64,000 nucleotides of DNA from Chelonoidis abingdonii (lineage: Eukaryota; Chordata; Testudines; Testudinidae), in NCBI RefSeq assembly GCF_003597395.2, contig NC_133790.1, positions 24,414,200-24,478,199 on the forward strand, read 5' to 3'. Shown one piece after another: positions 44,696 through 55,333 of this stretch. The position numbers and the translations under genes are program-made. The notes beneath the pieces were generated by a model. The model ran no database searches, was not told the DNA's origin, and worked only from the letters and a program-made list of their open reading frames with translations. Position 1 is the stretch's first letter; each line of letters begins with the position of its first letter.

Positions 44696-45973
44696 ACATA
44701 GAGCCATGTGGTTTGATGGGTTTCAAGTGGATGTAGCTGGATTTTCACAACACAGCTGTGGCTTGCTTGGTGTGTGGTTAGCTTAAAAAAAGATAGGAGC
44801 CTTATTGGTCTCAGTGGTGCTGCCTCTTCTTCCTCTAGCTTGGAGGCTTTGCTGCCTCCAGAACCGTTGAGTTAGCAGTGGCCAGCAACTGCTTGAAGCT
44901 TTGTCTGTTAGTTTTAGCTCACACTTTTAGGATCCGATTTGGCAAGCAGTGAGTTATCTCCAGAATAGACATTGCCGTGTATTATTTGTTGAGCATCAAA
45001 GAAATGTATATCTTATGCATACCAGCAAACCAAAACCCTGGAGAGCTTGTGAGATATTTTTTCTCCTATATTTTTTTAATATCAGGGAAAACAGATCATT
45101 GCTGAGGAAATGTTAGTGTAAGAAAATCAACTCTGCAGCTGGGCACCTCTATACCTTGTTCAGGGGAGTCTTAGGAGATCTTTAGGAATGACTGGGATTT
45201 CAATATTTGATGCTACAGTTCTGCTGTGCCCTGGTTCCATATTTCCTTCGCATGAGCAGGCAACTCGGAATGCCTGTTTCATTTCCCTTGCATCATATGT
45301 GCATTAGCATCTTACTCTGAGGAACTGGCTTTGGCAGTTGACACAGATGATCCTGACAAGAACCACTCGGAGTAAAGCAAAGTCGGAAAAGCAGCAATAT
45401 TGTACTGTATTTGGTGGCATAGCTGGGAAATGGCAAATTATTGCTGGCCAGCATCTGTCTGATTTGGAAGCCTGGCTTACAATATGTTAATATGTTTCCA
45501 GTGCTTTTCTCTTACCAGAGGCAAAATCAGGTTAGTTGCATGCAAGTGTTTTGGAACCATGATCTTAAAGCAGAAATGTTTAAGGTTTCAAAGATTCAAA
45601 TGTGGTTGAAGGGTTTTTATTTTTTTTTTAAAGGGTGTTGGTTATTTCAGTTTCTACATTTAGCTCTTTAATCCTATAATAGTGAAGCAGTTTGGAGTTA
45701 AAGAAGGTGTTCCTCTTGCAATTATTAAACAGCTGTTCTTTTCTGCATGGTGTTTTTTGTTTTTGTTTTTTTTTGATAGAGGTTTGCTATGCAATAACTT
45801 CAATTGCGTTCAGGGCAGATTTTTGTATCTTCCAGTTCACGAACCTCATCCCAATCTGAGTTGGTTTCTTACCACTGTTATGCCTCTGGATCTGGGCTTT
45901 CAGGTTTGGGAAAGGAGGTCCAGTTTCTTAAGCCAGCTGCTACTGCCAGAGGCTACTTATGGATATCTTTATT
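44696..45973. other. Putative intron, nothing recognised
   Basis: T-rich stretches near 45615 and 45750; no exon or repeat recognised. Confidence 0.4.
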
Positions 45974-46066
45974 CATAGAATCATAGAAATGCAGGACAGG
46001 AAGAGACCTTGGTAGGTCATTTAGTCCAGGGCCCTGAACTGAGGCAGGACTAAGTATTATCTAGAG

Positions 46067-46379
46067 CAGTGGTTCTCAACCAGGGATCTGGGAACCCCGG
46101 GGGGCCGTGAGCAGATTTCAGGGGGTCCGCCAAGCAGGACCAGTGTTAGACTTGTTGGGGCCCAGGGCAGAAAGCGTTGGGCTGAAGCAGAAGCCTGAGC
46201 AACTTAGCTTCATGGTGCCCCCTGTGGTGTGGGGCCCTGGGCGATGGCCGTGCTTGCTACCCCTTAACACTAGCCCAGGCTTTTATATGCGGAAAAATAG
46301 TTGTTGTGGCACAGGTGGGCTGTGGAGTTTTTATAGCGTGTCGGGAGGTCTCAGAAAGAGAGAGGTTGAGAATCCCTTG
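46067..46379. mobile_element. hAT MITE, 313 bp, TSD ATCTAGAG
   Basis: Ends CAGTGGTTCTCAACC and GGTTGAGAATCCCTTG. Perfect 8-bp repeats ATCTAGAG at 46059-46066 and 46380-46387. It splits CR1 3' UTR sequence. Same family as 47635-47943. Confidence 0.95.
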
Positions 46380-47029
46380 ATCTAGAGCATCCCTGACAGG
46401 TGTTTGTCTAACTTGTTCTTCAAAACTTCCAAGGATGGAGATTCCACAGCCACCCTACGTAATTTGTCCCAATGCTTAACAGCCCTTCCGGTTAGGAAGT
46501 TTTTCCTAATGTCTAACCTAAATCTCCCTTGCTTCGGTTTAATTATTTTGTGTCCTGTCCTCTGTGGTTAAAGAGAACAATTTTATCTCCATCTTTTCAG
46601 TAACAATTGTTTACATACTTGAAGAATGTTTTCATGTCCCCCATCAGACTTCTCTTCTCTAGATTAAACAAATCCAATTTTTTTAGTCTCTCCTTGTAGA
46701 TCCTGTTTTCTAGACCTTTAATTATTTTTTGTATCTCTCCCCTGGACTTACTCCAGTTTGTTCACGTCTTTCCCAAAGTGTGTTGCCCAGACTGGGACAC
46801 AATACTCCAGTTGAGGCCTTATCAGTGCTGATTAGAATGGAATAATTACTGCTTGTGTCTTGCTTACAACACTCCTGCTAACACATCCCAGAATGATGTT
46901 TGCTTTTTTTTGCAACAGTATTACACTGTTCACTCATATTTAACTTGTGATCCACTGTAAATCCCAGATACGATTCTACAGTATTCCTTCCTAAGCAGTC
47001 ATTCCCCATTTTGTATTTGTGCCATAGAT

Positions 47030-47436
47030 CAGGGGTGGCTAACCTGAGCCTGAGAAGGAGCCAGAATTTACCAATGTACATTGCCAAAGAGCCACAGTAA
47101 TACATCAGCAGCTCCCCCACCTGCTCCCAGTGCCTCCTGCCCACCAGCAGCACCGACAGTCAGGCGCCTCCCCTTCCCTCCCCACACCTCCCGTTCAGCT
47201 GTTTCGTGGGGTGCAGGAGGCGAGGGGGGGCAAGGGGCATGGCAAGCTCAGGGGAGTGAGGGCAGAGTAGGGGCAGGGCCTGTGGCAGAGCCAGGGGTTG
47301 AGCAGTGAGCACCCCCTGACGCACTGGAAAGTTGGCGCCTGTAGCTCCAGCCCTGGAGTTGGTGCCTATACAAGGAGCTGCATATTAACTTCAGAAGAGC
47401 CGCATGTGGCTCCAGAGCCACAGGTTGGCCACCCCG
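47030..47436. mobile_element. hAT MITE, 407 bp, TSD CCATAGAT/CCATAGGT
   Basis: Ends CAGGGGTGGCTAACCTG and CAGGTTGGCCACCCCG. The flanking 8-mers at 47022-47029 and 47437-47444 differ at one base. Inserted in CR1 ORF2. Confidence 0.92.
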
Positions 47437-47634
47437 CCATAGGTTATTCCTTCCTAAGTGCGGTACTTACCATTTGTCATTATTGAATTTAATCCTATTT
47501 AGTTCAGACCATTTCTCGAGTTTGTCAAGATTATTTTTTAATTCTAATCATGTCCTCCAAAGTGCTTGCAGCCCCTCCCAGCTTGGTATTGGCTGCAAAC
47601 TTTATAAGTGTACTCTCTATGCCATTATCTAAAG

Positions 47635-47943
47635 CAGGTGTTCTCAACCTTTTTGAGCCCCCAGCCCCAACATGCTATAAAACCTCCATGGCCCACCTGT
47701 GCCACAACAACTGGTTTTCTGCATATAAAAGCTGGTAGCAAGCAGGGCAAGAGCCTAGGGCCCCATGCCACAGGGGACCCCGTTAAGCTACGTTGCTCAG
47801 GCTTTGGCTTCTGCCCCATGTAGCGGGGCTTCAGCTTTCTGCCGTGGGCCCCAGTGAGTCTAACATTGGCCCTGTTTGGCAGACCCCCTGAAACCTGTTT
47901 GAGGACCCCCAGGGGGCCCCAGACCCCTGGATGAGAACCACTG
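47635..47943. mobile_element. hAT MITE, 309 bp, TSD ATCTAAAG
   Basis: Ends CAGGTGTTCTCAACC and GGATGAGAACCACTG. Perfect 8-bp repeats ATCTAAAG at 47627-47634 and 47944-47951. Inserted near the CR1 catalytic motif. Confidence 0.95.
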
Positions 47944-48591
47944 ATCTAAAGCATTGATGAAGATATTGAATAGAACTGGACTCAGGACAGATCTCTGCGA
48001 GAGCCCACTCAATATACCCTTCCAGCTTGACTGTGACCCATTGATAACTATTCTCTGAGTATGCTTTTCCAACCAGTCATGCAGCTACCTTCTAGTAGGT
48101 TTATCTAGGATATATTTCTCTAGTTTGCTTAGGAGAAGGTCATGTGAGACAAAATCAGAACCTTACTAAAGTCAAGATATATCACAACTACTGTTCTCCC
48201 TCCCTCTCCCGACTTGTTACCCTGTTAAAGAAGGATATTGGGTGGTTTTGACATGATTTGTTCTTGACAAATCCATGCTGATTGTTACTTATCACCTTTT
48301 TATCTTCTAGGTCACTGTGCTTAAGAATTGATTGTTTGATTATTTGCTCCATTATCTTTCTGGGTACCAAAGTTTAGCTGATTCCTCTGTACTTCTCTGA
48401 GTAGTTCTTGTTCCCCTTTTTATAGATAGTTACTATATATCCCCTTTTCCATTCCTCTGGGATCTCTCCCATCATCCACGAGTTCTCAGAGATAATCGCT
48501 GTTGGCACAGAGATCTCTTCAGCCAGTTTAAGTGTTATAGGATATATTTCAGCAGGCTCTGCCACCTTGAAGACATGTAACTTGGCTAAGT

Positions 48592-48983
48592 CAGTGGCTC
48601 TAAACTTTTCCAGACTTCTGTAGCCCTTTCAGCAGTCTGATTTGTCTTGCATACCCCCAAGTTCACCTCACTTAAAAACTACTTGCTTACAAAATCAAAG
48701 ATAAAAATACAAAAGTGTCGCTCCATACTACTACTGAAAAAATTGTGTACTTTCTAATTTTTACCATATAATTATAAAATAAATCAATTGGAATATAAAT
48801 ATTGTACTTACATTTTAGTGTATATTATATAGGAGCAGTATAAACAAGTCATTGTATGAAATTTTAGTTTGTACTGACTTCAATAGTGCTTTTTCTGTAG
48901 CCTGTTGTAAAACTACACAAATATCTAGATAAGTTGATGTACCCCCAGGAAGACCTTTGTGTACCCCTGGTTTAGAACCACTG
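48592..48983. mobile_element. hAT MITE, 392 bp, diverged TSD
   Basis: Ends CAGTGGCTCTAAACTTTTCC and GGTTTAGAACCACTG. Flanking 8-mers GGCTAAGT and ATCTAAGT share six bases. AT-rich interior. Inserted in CR1 ORF2. Confidence 0.88.
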
Positions 48984-49714
48984 ATCTAAGTAATTCTTAA
49001 CTTGCTTCTATTTTAGCCTTAGATCCTCCCCCATTTACACTGATATTCACTATGTCAGTTGTGCAGTCACTGATAACTTTTTTGGTGAAAACTGAAACAA
49101 AAAAGGCACTGAATACTTTGGCCATTGCAGCATTTTCTGTTGTTGTCTTTCCTTCCTCATTGAATAATGTATTAGTAGGAGTGTTGTAAGCAAGACACAA
49201 GAAGTAATTCTTCCCAACTCTGTCCTTGGCCTTCCTCTTGCTTCTAATGTATTTGTAAAATGTTTTCTTGTTGCACTTTGTCCCTAGATAGTTTAGTCTC
49301 GTTTTTTGCCTTGGCCTTTCTAATTTTATCCCTACATGATTTTTGTTGTTGTTTTTATATTCATCCTTCTTAATTTGACCTAGTTTCCAGTTTTGGTTTG
49401 ACTCTTTTTTTGAGTTTCAGGTAATTAAAGATCTTCTGGTTAAGAGTTTGTTTTGTGTCCTTAATAACGTCTTAAAAAAACTACCAACTCTTCTGAACTC
49501 TTTTTTTCCCCCTTTAGACTTGCTTCCCATGGGATCTTACCTACCAGTTCTCTTAAGTTTGCTAAAGTATGCATGCCTGGTGTCCATTGTCTTTGTCTGC
49601 TATTTTCTCTCCTACTTTCCTTAGAATCATAAACTCTATAATTCCATGATCACTTTCACCTGAGCTGCCTTCCACCTTCTAATTCTCAATCAGTACCTCA
49701 CTGTTTATCAGAAT

Positions 49715-49838
49715 TAGGGTGACCAGACAGCAAATGTGAAAAATCGGGACAGGGGGTGGGGGGTAATAGGAGCCTATATAAGAAAAAGACCCAAAAATCG
49801 GGACTGTCCCTATAAAATCGGGACATCTGGTCAACCTA
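49715..49838. mobile_element. hAT MITE, 124 bp, TSD ATCAGAAT/GTCAGAAT
   Basis: Ends TAGGGTGACCAGACAGC and ATCTGGTCAACCTA. AAATCGGGAC occurs three times inside. Flanking 8-mers match at seven of eight bases. Inserted in the CR1 endonuclease region. Confidence 0.92.
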
Positions 49839-50599
49839 GTCAGAATCAAATCTAGAATAGCTTCCCTCCTGTTACTTCCTTTACCTTCTGTAATAAAAAG
49901 TTATCTCTAATGCATTCCAAGAATTTGTTGAATAATCTCTACCCCTTTGTATTATTTTCCCAACAGATGTCTGGGTAGTTTTAAGTCCCCCATCGCCACC
50001 AAGTCCCGGGTTTTGGATGATTTTGTAGTTGCTTAAAAAAGCATCATCCACCTCTGCTTTCTGGTTGGGTAGTCTGTAGTAGACCCTTCCCATGACATCA
50101 CCCTTGTTTTTTTTTTTTTTTTTACCCCTTTTATACTTACCCACAGACTTTCAACAGGGTCCGCCTCCCAATTCTGTCTCAACCTCAGTGAAGGTGTAAT
50201 ACATCTTTGATATAAAAGAAAATACCTCCTCCCTTTTTCTCCTGCCTGTCCTTCCTGAACAAACTGTACTCTTCTATACCAATATTCCAGTCATGTGAAT
50301 TGTCCCACCAAGTTTCTGTCATGCTCATTAGGTTGTAATTGTGATTATTCGTTAGTGTTTCTAGTTATTCATGTTGATTCCCAATACTTCTTTCATTAGC
50401 ATACAGACCTCTAAGACGTTCATTAAATTTCCCCTCTATATTCCCTCATCTCTCCTTTGTCCTTGCCCTGATTGCCCATGTTCCCTCCAGAATCTGACCC
50501 TTCACCCAGGTCTCCAGGCTCTGGACCTATCTGTGGGCTTTTGTCTCCTGGCCCATCTAACCTAATTTGAAGCCAGCCTCACTAGGACACCCAGTCTGT

Positions 50600-51180
50600 A
50601 TCAGAAGATACTCTTCCCCTTCCTGGATAGGTGGACCCCGTCTCTGCTCAGCAGTCCTTCTTCTCGGAACAGCATCCCATGTTCCTGGTGGTCCAGAGCC
50701 CTGTAGTCACTTTTGATCTGGTCAGCGTCATGCTTGTAGTATCGTTTGTGCCCACGTGAATGAGCAGCCTGGGGTAGTGTCAAAGGGTCGGATGAGGGGT
50801 GGAGCACTGCATGGTGCCAAAAGTAACCAGCAGCCAGCTTCCTCCCTGTGAAGGAGCTGTTTCCTCCGCCCTTGGTGGTGCTACTGCAGTCCTCTCCTCA
50901 GTCCTGGAAGTCTCCATATTCATGTTTTCAGTGAATTCTTCATGTGCACGAGTACTCCTCAGCCTAGCCACTGCCTCCTGCAGCTCTCCCATCTCCTTCC
51001 TGAGAAATTCTACCAGTCGACACTTCTCTCACTGGATGGTCTCCCCAGCCTGGCATTCTGTGATGGGGAAATGCTGGCTTCTGTCTCTGTAAAACCACGC
51101 CAGGAGCTGAGTAGAGGTATCCGTGGTCAGGTCTCTGTCTGAACATAGGTGCATGTGGAGGAGCCAGGAGCAGGGTTGGC
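50600..51180 (-). pseudogene. CR1 ORF1 with esterase-like domain remains
   Basis: The minus strand encodes a coiled-coil part (EMGELQEAVARLRSTRAHEE near 50960). Downstream is a segment with SDYRALDHQEHGMLFREEGL and then DGVHLSRKGKSIF near 50610. CR1 ORF1 proteins are known to carry an SGNH-hydrolase (esterase) domain; the DxxHLS block here is its last catalytic motif. The frame is broken between the two parts. Confidence 0.75.
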
Positions 51181-52447
51181 ACTGGCGATGCAGCCTTTCC
51201 AAACCATGCTTATTTTATTCTTGTTTCCCTCCTACAAACTGCCTCTCAAACTCCCCTGTTCACTAGCTCCCCTTGATTGCTTAGCCTCTGGCTCGTAAGC
51301 TCTTCTCTCCTAAATCAGCCCTGCTCCTTCCTTAACACACAGAGGAAGGGTGATCACAAGGATGATCAAAGGACAGGAGGCTAGAGCTTTGCTAGTGCAC
51401 CCCCATCTAGCAGCTACTAGGCCTCTGGCTCCACTCCCCCACAGTCCCCAACAGATCACACTGCAAACCAGAGGTCGGCAACTTACGGCACGTGTGCCAA
51501 AGATGGCACACGAGCCTATTTTTAATGGCACGCTGCTGCCAGCCAAAGTCCCGGCCACTGGCTCCGCTCAGCCTGCTGCTCTCCAGTGGGGAGTTCCTCC
51601 TGGAAGGGCAGGCAGCCGCTGGCCAGAGATTCTGCTCTGTGGGGCAGCGGAAAGGCACCTTGGTGATCTTGGATGTGAGTTTTGAAGCCCCTGCCCACAG
51701 GGCTCGGGGAGCACTGCGGGGACTGGGCTCTGGGAAGCAGCGTGTTAGGGTTCCCAGATGCTGCATTAGCAACTTGTGCGACTCTCTCCTGGCCCCTGGA
51801 CTTTAAAGAGGGAGCCTGGACTGATGAAAGGCGCCATGAGTCGTAACTGGCCCCCCTCTTTGCATGGCCCTGCTGCCACTTCATGCTCCCACTCTCCTCT
51901 CCCCTTCTCTGGCACTGCATCAGTCCAGGAGGGGGCTGTGCCCCTGAGCCGGTCGGGCAGCGGTGGGGTGGAGGCCTCTGGAAAGAACAGATGGAGACAG
52001 GGAGGCTCTTGCTGTGTCTGTGCATCCTAACACAGTGGCATTTCAGCTCGGACAAGAGTGGCTCCCCGTCTGGGCAGCTTTCAGCCCCCAGGAGAGTTCA
52101 GGTTTAAAATGTGCAAACTGTGGAGTGATCTGTGTAGGTCTTGCATCACAGGGGATCTACATCTTAAAGGGGAAGGTAGTGGGGAGCGCAGTGGTCCCTA
52201 GAAGCAGCCATATAAGTTTTTTGGGCAGCAGGGACCCGGGTCTTAAGGGCCGCTTCTGAGAGCTCCAGTCTCTGCTGTGTCAGTTTCATGTCAGGAGTTG
52301 CAGCTGGGCTACTTCTCTGAGCCATTGGCATCACCAGAAGGGAGAAGCTGAAACTCCCTTGGGCACTGTGTCAATAAGAGTATTCGGTGCACAGGTTCAT
52401 TTGAAAGAATCTCTTAATGCTCTTTATGTGGTGGCAGTGTCGTTCCG

Positions 52448-52486
52448 CCCCCCCCCCCCCCCCNNNNNNNCCCCCCCCCCCCCCCC
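52448..52486. other. Poly-C run with 7-N assembly gap
   Basis: Uninterrupted C on both sides of seven N at 52464-52470. The true length is unknown; it marks a sequencing or assembly break. Confidence 0.97.
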
Positions 52487-52640
52487 ACGCCCCATTGCTC
52501 ATACAGTCACTTTTCCTCTTAAATGCACATGCTACCATCTTCTGAACTTGAAAAGTGTCTGGGATGTTTGTGTGGATCAATATTGCAGGGAGAGATGGGA
52601 GCCAGAAAGGGCAAAATCTATGTGGACTGTCCATTTAGAT

Positions 52641-52951
52641 CAGCGGTAGGCAACCTATGGCATGCGTGCCAAAGGCAGCACGTGAGCTGATTTTCAGTGG
52701 CACTTTCACTGCCTGGGTCCTGGCCACCGGTCTGAGGGGGCTCTGCATTTTAATTTAATTTTAAATGAAGCTTCTTAAACACTTTTAAAACCTTATTTAC
52801 TTTACAAACAACAATAGTTTAGTTATATATTATAGACTTATAGAAAGAGACCTTCTAAAACGTTAAAATGTATGACTGGCCCACGAAACCTTAAATTAGA
52901 GTGAATAAATGAAGACTCGGCACACCACTTCTGAAAGGTTGCCGACCCCCT
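52641..52951. mobile_element. hAT MITE of the same family
   Basis: It begins CAGCGGTAGGCAACCTATGG. The interior (GCATTTTAATTTAATTTTAA, ATTATAGACTTATAGAAAGA) and right end (CACCACTTCTGAAAGGTTGC) follow the autonomous element's two ends closely. It has no TSD of its own that I can see; it shares the right end with the larger unit. Confidence 0.8.
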
Positions 52952-53099
52952 CTGTAAACTTTAAGCACGCCAAAAGAAAAAACGAGAGACAAACAAGCTC
53001 ACCCACTCACCCCAAGAATTAATGCTTGTTCCCTCTGAGACTCCCCTGTTTACTCCCCCTATTCTCTAGTTCCCCTTGGGGGCTTAGCATTATTGCATA

Positions 53100-53894
53100 A
53101 TTATAGAATGTCTTGAGCCTTCCTCTGACACGTGGGTACTGATAATTTTGGAGGCAGAATATTGATTAGACTGGATATACTGATAGTCTGATTAAATATG
53201 GCAGTTCTTATGTTTGTGGGTTGCTTTTTTTTTTATTTTTCAGTCATGTATAACTAGGAGTTTAGTTTTAAACATCTGAGTTAGCCATTAGAAAAGATCA
53301 CTCTGTTTTCAGGTGTCCTATGGCTTCTAATTACAAAGCAACATTCAGTCAAGCTTAAGAGGCAAAAGCTGCTATAATAGATATTCTGCTTCAAAACTAA
53401 AAGCAGTCATAGCTTGCTGTAATGCAAGCATCTCTCCTTTTTGTTAGTGCTACTAATTGCAATGAGTTGGTACTTCAGCACAGAATGCTAATTTATCTTA
53501 AGTGTTTACAAATAATTCCAGTTACTTTACACCAAAGCTTGATGACTTTGAAAGTTCCTGATCAGAGTGTGGTGTTAAAGAGAAGATGTGATGTGATTTG
53601 TTCATTGAAAAACTTCAACCATATCACTGAGTTTGAGTATTAAAGAATAAGATGTCCATATTGTATACATAATAGAACTGTATTTTATCTGTATTCTAGT
53701 CATGTTTACTGGTTATTCTAGCATTTGGTCTTGTGTCCTGAAATCCTTGATGAAAATGTAACCTTGGTTATGTGGCAAAACCCACTAAATACTGAATATG
53801 GATCTTTTTTAATATTGAAGTGCTGTGAAAGTTCCAAATTGCTCCACTGGACCTTTACTTACAGTTAATCTTCATGCTGTAGTGCTAATTCTCT
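53100..53894. other. Putative intron, nothing recognised
   Basis: AT-rich sequence with no recognised exon or repeat. Confidence 0.4.
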
Positions 53895-54112
53895 TGGAAT
53901 GTACAAACGCATTTGTAAGAGACCATCCTTGCCCCAAAGAGCTTATGGTCTGCACAGAGCTGGCAGATTTTGATTGAGAAGGGAAGTATTATTCCCACTG
54001 TGCAGGTTGGAAGCTGAGGCACAGAGAGTTAGTGACATGCCTAAGGAGATACAAGAAGTCTGTGTGATGCAAGGAATTGAACCTGGGTGTCCTGACTCCC
54101 AGAGCTGTAGTT
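53895..54112 (-). repeat. MIR-like SINE, minus strand
   Basis: CTTGCCCCAAAGAGCTTATG, GGTTGGAAGCTGAGGCACAG and GGAATTGAACCTGGGTGTCC follow the reversed MIR core. A hAT MITE is inserted at its edge. Confidence 0.78.
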
Positions 54113-54117
54113 GAAAG

Positions 54118-54293
54118 CAGGGCCGCCCAGAGGGGAGCAAGGGGGGGGCAAGCGGGGCAATTTGCTCCAGGCCCTGGGCCCCAGAAGAGCCCCCACGAGA
54201 ATATAATATTTTATAATATTGCAACTTTTTTTTATGGAAGGGGCCTCCAAAATTGCTTTGCCCCAGGCCCCCTGAATCTTCTGGGCGGCCCTG
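54118..54293. mobile_element. hAT MITE, 176 bp
   Basis: Ends CAGGGCCGCCCAGAGG and CTTCTGGGCGGCCCTG are near-perfect inverted repeats. Flanking 8-mers GTTGAAAG and GCTGCAAG share six bases, a worn TSD. Confidence 0.88.
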
Positions 54294-55110
54294 GCTGCAA
54301 GACCAACCACCCTCTCACTGTGCAAAGGAGGAGGAGAGAAGTTGCCACTAGTTAGATTGGGAAGAGAATGGAGAAATCTCCAGCTGTCTTGCCCCAGCTA
54401 CTCCAAACAAGGAGTGCAGATAAGCTGGGCCCCCTGTTGCTGCATGGTTTACACCAGAGTGCACAGATATCACCTTCTATCTTCTAATACAAGTGCTGAG
54501 GCCCTCTTGCCACTATCCATAGGGTGAAAAGCAAGGAGTAGGTTGCCATGTAAGTCATCTTCTGTTATAATTGAATTCTGTTTTTGTAAGAGAAGCTGCT
54601 AATGGAGGTGGGACCTGCTCTGGCTTGTTTCTTCTAGAGATGAGAACTTTTAAGTTACTGAAGATGTAAGCTGGAATTTCTCTAATTCACCCAGTGATTT
54701 GTGTCTGAGTCTAGGTAATTCAAGAAGGCCATCTCATGCTCTCTTAAGGTGAGGCTTGTACCGCAGAGTAATTCTAGCGCCTTAAAAGATCATCTGGCAC
54801 TGTCCTTGGTTTACCACAAGATGTGGGGAATTGTGCACTAACATGTGAATGTTTTTGAGCACTGGCTATCGAACCATGAGAAACTGCATCAACTCAGATT
54901 TCTAATCAATAATACTACGCAGTTAACTATTAATAATGCTGTAAAAGCATGTATGCAAACGCTGAGTATACAAGTTCCTGGGAACACTGTATTTTGCCTG
55001 CCTATTCTCCTCCCAGTAGTATCATCAAAGAGCGGGTGGTTATATCCAGGCTAATCAAAACCATTTAAAATAATTTGTCGAAAGACGGCTTGGAGTTGGA
55101 TGTCTGACAA
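54294..55110. other. Putative intron, nothing recognised
   Basis: No exon or repeat recognised. Confidence 0.4.
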
Positions 55111-55111
55111 G

Positions 55112-55333
55112 AGAATCATGTATACAGTTGTGTTGTGGCTGTGTTGGTCCCAGGATATGAGAGAGACAAGGTAGATGAGGTAATATCTTTTCCTGGCCCA
55201 ACTTTTGTTGATGAGAGAGACAACGTTTCGAGCTTACGCAGAGACCTGAAATAGAGCTTGAAAGCTTGTCTCTCCCTCCAACAGAAGTTGGTCCAGTAAA
55301 AAATATTACCTCTCTCTCCTTGTCTCTCTAAAA
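55112..55333. repeat. Interspersed repeat with inverted halves
   Basis: GAGAGACAAGGTAGATGAGG then TAATATCTTTTCCTGGCCCA and TTGTTGATGAGAGAGACAA form the left half. GACAAGCTTTCAAG/CCAACAGAAGTTGGTCCAGT and ATATTACCTCTCTCTCCTTG form its reverse complement. It is a dispersed repeat of turtles in a fold-back arrangement, like the unit at 11464 but more diverged. Confidence 0.7.

Larger units (their letters stand above)
46500..50580 (-). pseudogene. CR1 ORF2 (endonuclease and reverse transcriptase), decayed
   Basis: Minus-strand remains in order: endonuclease C-terminal part (YYRLPNQKAEVDDAFLSNYK near 50050), linker (AKVFSAFFVSVFTKK near 49080), and reverse transcriptase blocks (IPEEWKRGYIVTIYKKGNKN near 48430; NNQHGFVKNKSCQNH near 48270). 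Further blocks are GLSQRSVLSPVLFNIFINAL near 47980 and VDHKLNMSEQCNTVAKKSKH near 46920. The catalytic FADD motif reads FAAN at 47581-47600, so both aspartates are lost, and stops and frameshifts are frequent. In life the protein nicks target DNA and reverse-transcribes CR1 RNA in the nucleus. This copy is dead. Confidence 0.88.
45974..51182 (-). mobile_element. Long CR1 LINE with five nested hAT MITEs
   Basis: A CR1 copy in minus orientation, from its 3' tail (TCATAGAATCATAGA at 45975) to ORF1 near 51180. After removing five MITEs (46067-46379, 47030-47436, 47635-47943, 48592-48983, 49715-49838) about 3.6 kb of CR1 remains, close to full length. ORF1 remains lie at 50600-51180 and the ORF2 endonuclease at about 49200-50580. 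The ORF2 reverse transcriptase follows down to about 46500. CR1-like 5' sequence also flanks the hAT insertion at 51469-52951, so the copy may reach about 53100. All frames are broken. Confidence 0.9.
51469..52951. mobile_element. hAT element of the CAGRGGTMGGCAACCT family, composite
   Basis: The left end CAGAGGTCGGCAACTTACGG and the right end GAAAGGTTGCCGACCCC match the element at 17711-20237. Flanks CTGCAAAC (51461-51468) and CTGTAAAC (52952-52959) look like a diverged 8-bp TSD. A second left end inside (52641) and a poly-C/N gap (52448-52486) mean the interior may be nested or misassembled. No transposase is visible. Confidence 0.65.
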
